A stretch of DNA of 64,000 nt from assembly GCF_023516595.1 (NCBI RefSeq), contig NZ_JAMGBG010000043.1, positions 1-64,000 on the forward strand. Reading direction: 5' to 3'. A model generated the notes under the pieces. That model did not search any database. It worked only from the letters and a program-made list of their open reading frames with translations, and was not told where the DNA came from. A program made the position numbers and the translations under genes. The first letter of the stretch is position 1. Every line of letters starts with the position of its first letter. This stretch comes from Streptomyces neyagawaensis (GTDB taxonomy: Bacteria > Actinomycetota > Actinomycetes > Streptomycetales > Streptomycetaceae). Positions 62,639-64,000 of this stretch are shown here, piece after piece.

Positions 62639-63910
62639 TCACTCCCCGCCGGTGGACGACGCCTCGGCGGAACGGGACCGGGCGGTGGCCGGTTCGGACA
62701 GGAGGTCGGAACCCGCGACGGTCCGGGCCGGAGCGATGGCCGGGTACCTGACTTCCTCGACGAGCTCGGACAGCGGGGAGCTGTCGGGCGGCTCGGCCGT
62801 CCCGGAGGCCCGCTGCTCCGGTTCCCTGCGCGGCTCGGCGGCCGACTCGATGGGCGACTGCCGCGCCGGCGCTCGGCGTGCGCGGCGCCGGTCCGCACGG
62901 ACGGCTGCGGCGACGGCCCTGACCAGCGGGGCCGAGTCCGCGTACAGGTCGAGTTCCGGGGCGGTCACCCGGCCGCGGCCGCTGACGCGCAGCGCCCAGC
63001 TGTGCCCGGCCGCCGGGCCGTCGGCGAGACAGACGACGGTGCCGGTGGCGGCGAGCGCGCTCAGCCGCCGGGCCTGTTCCCGGGTGGGGGCGGCGCAGAC
63101 GACGACCGTGATGGTGGCGGCGACGGCTTCGTCCCCCGTCGCCGGGGAGGGCGTGTCCCCCAGCCGGCGCAGCACGGAGTCGAGCGGCTCGCCGTGGTAG
63201 TGCGGGTGGACGCCGTCCGCCACGGTGACCGAGGCTCCGCTGCCCGGCCGGTCCAATTGCGCGGCCAGGGCCTGGAGGAGGCGGGAGCGAGTGGCGGCAT
63301 CGCCCTCGACGGTGATCATCCGGGGCCCGGCGGCCAGGTCGAGGTGGACACACAGGTCGTCCGCCACGCCGACGGCGACCGGCAATGGCCGCACCCGGGC
63401 CCCTGCGCGGGGTGTGGCGTCCGGCAACGACTCCTCGTCGTCCAGGCTCAGACACCAGGACTGCCCGCCGAGCTCGTCCTCGACCTCCCACGGAGCCGGC
63501 GGATCGGGCAGCCTGCGGGCCGCGATCTGGACGGCGGCCCATCCGGGCTCCGTCCGCAGGCCGTAGGCGAAGGCTCCGGGCACATCGCCGAGCGCCGCTG
63601 CGGCCGCGTCCAGCAGTCGGCGTACGAGCAGACCGGACCGGGGGTCGCACAGGTGGCGGGAGAGCGCCCGTACCCCGCGTCGGTGGCGCCGGAAGGCGCG
63701 CAGCGGCTCCCCGAAGGCCCGCCTGGTCAGGGCGAGTTCGCGGGCGACGCCGCGCCGGAAGCGGCGCCAGCCGCCCCGCTTGCGCACGACGTGCCGTAGG
63801 AGCAGGAACAGCACCAGGAGCACCGCGACGGCGACGAGCAGCGCCGTCACCAGTGACGAGTCGGGCTTGGCAAGCGAGATCTGGTGGCCCTGGGCCGGAG
63901 TGGGCGTCAT
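62639..63910 (-). CDS. One-TM protein coupled to ECF sigma factor and EssC
   Basis: A 423-residue protein with a short N-terminal outside segment, one TM helix (about residues 18-40) and a basic juxtamembrane stretch. A mixed cytoplasmic domain follows (PGWAAVQIAARRLPDPPAPW, VHLDLAAGPRMITVEGD, ITVVVCAAPTREQARRL), then a Glu/Arg/Pro-rich tail. I recognise no family; the middle may be a degenerate P-loop-like fold. Its ATG overlaps the sigma-factor stop (ATGA), so the two are made together. It could be a secretion component or a membrane partner of the sigma factor. Confidence 0.7.
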   Translation of the reverse strand: MTPTPAQGHQISLAKPDSSLVTALLVAVAVLLVLFLLLRHVVRKRGGWRRFRRGVARELALTRRAFGEPLRAFRRHRRGVRALSRHLCDPRSGLLVRRLLDAAAAALGDVPGAFAYGLRTEPGWAAVQIAARRLPDPPAPWEVEDELGGQSWCLSLDDEESLPDATPRAGARVRPLPVAVGVADDLCVHLDLAAGPRMITVEGDAATRSRLLQALAAQLDRPGSGASVTVADGVHPHYHGEPLDSVLRRLGDTPSPATGDEAVAATITVVVCAAPTREQARRLSALAATGTVVCLADGPAAGHSWALRVSGRGRVTAPELDLYADSAPLVRAVAAAVRADRRRARRAPARQSPIESAAEPRREPEQRASGTAEPPDSSPLSELVEEVRYPAIAPARTVAGSDLLSEPATARSRSAEASSTGGE

Positions 63911-64000
63911 GCGGCCACCAGCGCCTCTTCGGGATGGCGTCGGCGCAGCTCGCGTATCGCGTGATGCGTGCGCGACTTGACCGTGCCCGGGGGGATGGAC
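63907..64000 (-). CDS. ECF sigma factor, C-terminal end only
   Basis: The last 30 residues are visible: SIPPGTVKSRTHHAIREL and a basic, then acidic tail. PxGTVKSR followed by xxAxRxL is the recognition helix of sigma region 4, typical of ECF sigma factors. The gene begins beyond the window. It overlaps the one-TM gene. Confidence 0.82.
   Translation of the reverse strand, partial: SIPPGTVKSRTHHAIRELRRRHPEEALVAA

Overview
The window is very GC-rich, uses GTG/TTG starts freely, packs genes with ATGA/GTGA overlaps and carries mycothiol-type formaldehyde metabolism. Together these point to a Streptomyces or close relative. No tRNA, rRNA, CRISPR array or insertion sequence was seen.

Region 1 (1-26.5 kb) is an almost complete island for choline and glycine betaine uptake and breakdown to glycine, serine and one-carbon units. 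An OpuA-type ABC importer sits in one operon with betaine aldehyde dehydrogenase (betB-opuAA-opuAB-opuAC). Choline dehydrogenase (betA) is followed by an MTHFR-like gene. A three-component Rieske system (oxygenase, Rieske ferredoxin, FAD reductase) should demethylate betaine. A dimethylglycine oxidase is co-transcribed with folD and heterotetrameric sarcosine oxidase (soxB, a fused soxD-soxA, soxG). glyA, folD and purU recycle folate, and a mycothiol-type formaldehyde dehydrogenase plus an MBL hydrolase would remove formaldehyde. An IclR regulator lies in the middle. A 17-bp palindrome, GTTGCG-N5-CGCAAC, recurs in front of several of these units and is the best operator candidate. A protein mannosyltransferase gene with a perfect 22-bp palindrome at its 5' end is wedged between glyA and soxG.

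Region 2 (26.5-31.8 kb) begins with a frameshifted pseudogene. A small stress-like group follows: an SPW-repeat membrane protein, a ferritin-like protein, a hemerythrin-domain protein and a GCS2-family carboxylate-amine ligase.

Region 3 (31.9-40.0 kb) is the most unusual part. A Trypco2 protein diverges from a chain of five genes: a trypsin-like protease with a long C-terminal region, a PknG-type kinase (zinc ribbons, kinase, TPR), a vWA protein with a zinc ribbon, a four-TM GlnX-like sensor and a membrane-anchored family-1 solute-binding protein. It looks like an enlarged version of the mycobacterial PknG-GlnX-GlnH nutrient sensor joined to conflict-system parts.

Region 4 (40.3-57.6 kb) is mixed housekeeping and envelope genes: a CPA2 antiporter, pyruvyltransferase-like protein, Nudix hydrolase, Lnt, an O-antigen-ligase-like protein, a PH-domain membrane protein, an Asp/Glu racemase, an HpnB-like glycosyltransferase, a double TerD protein, a Pro/Gln-rich small protein, a MOSC protein, an Rv1733c-like protein, a beta-helix/AAA protein and a secreted S33 peptidase.

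Region 5 (57.7-64.0 kb) is a type VII secretion-like set read leftward: the end of an ECF sigma factor, a one-TM protein overlapping it, a 1527-residue EssC/EccC-type triple ATPase and a small acidic protein.
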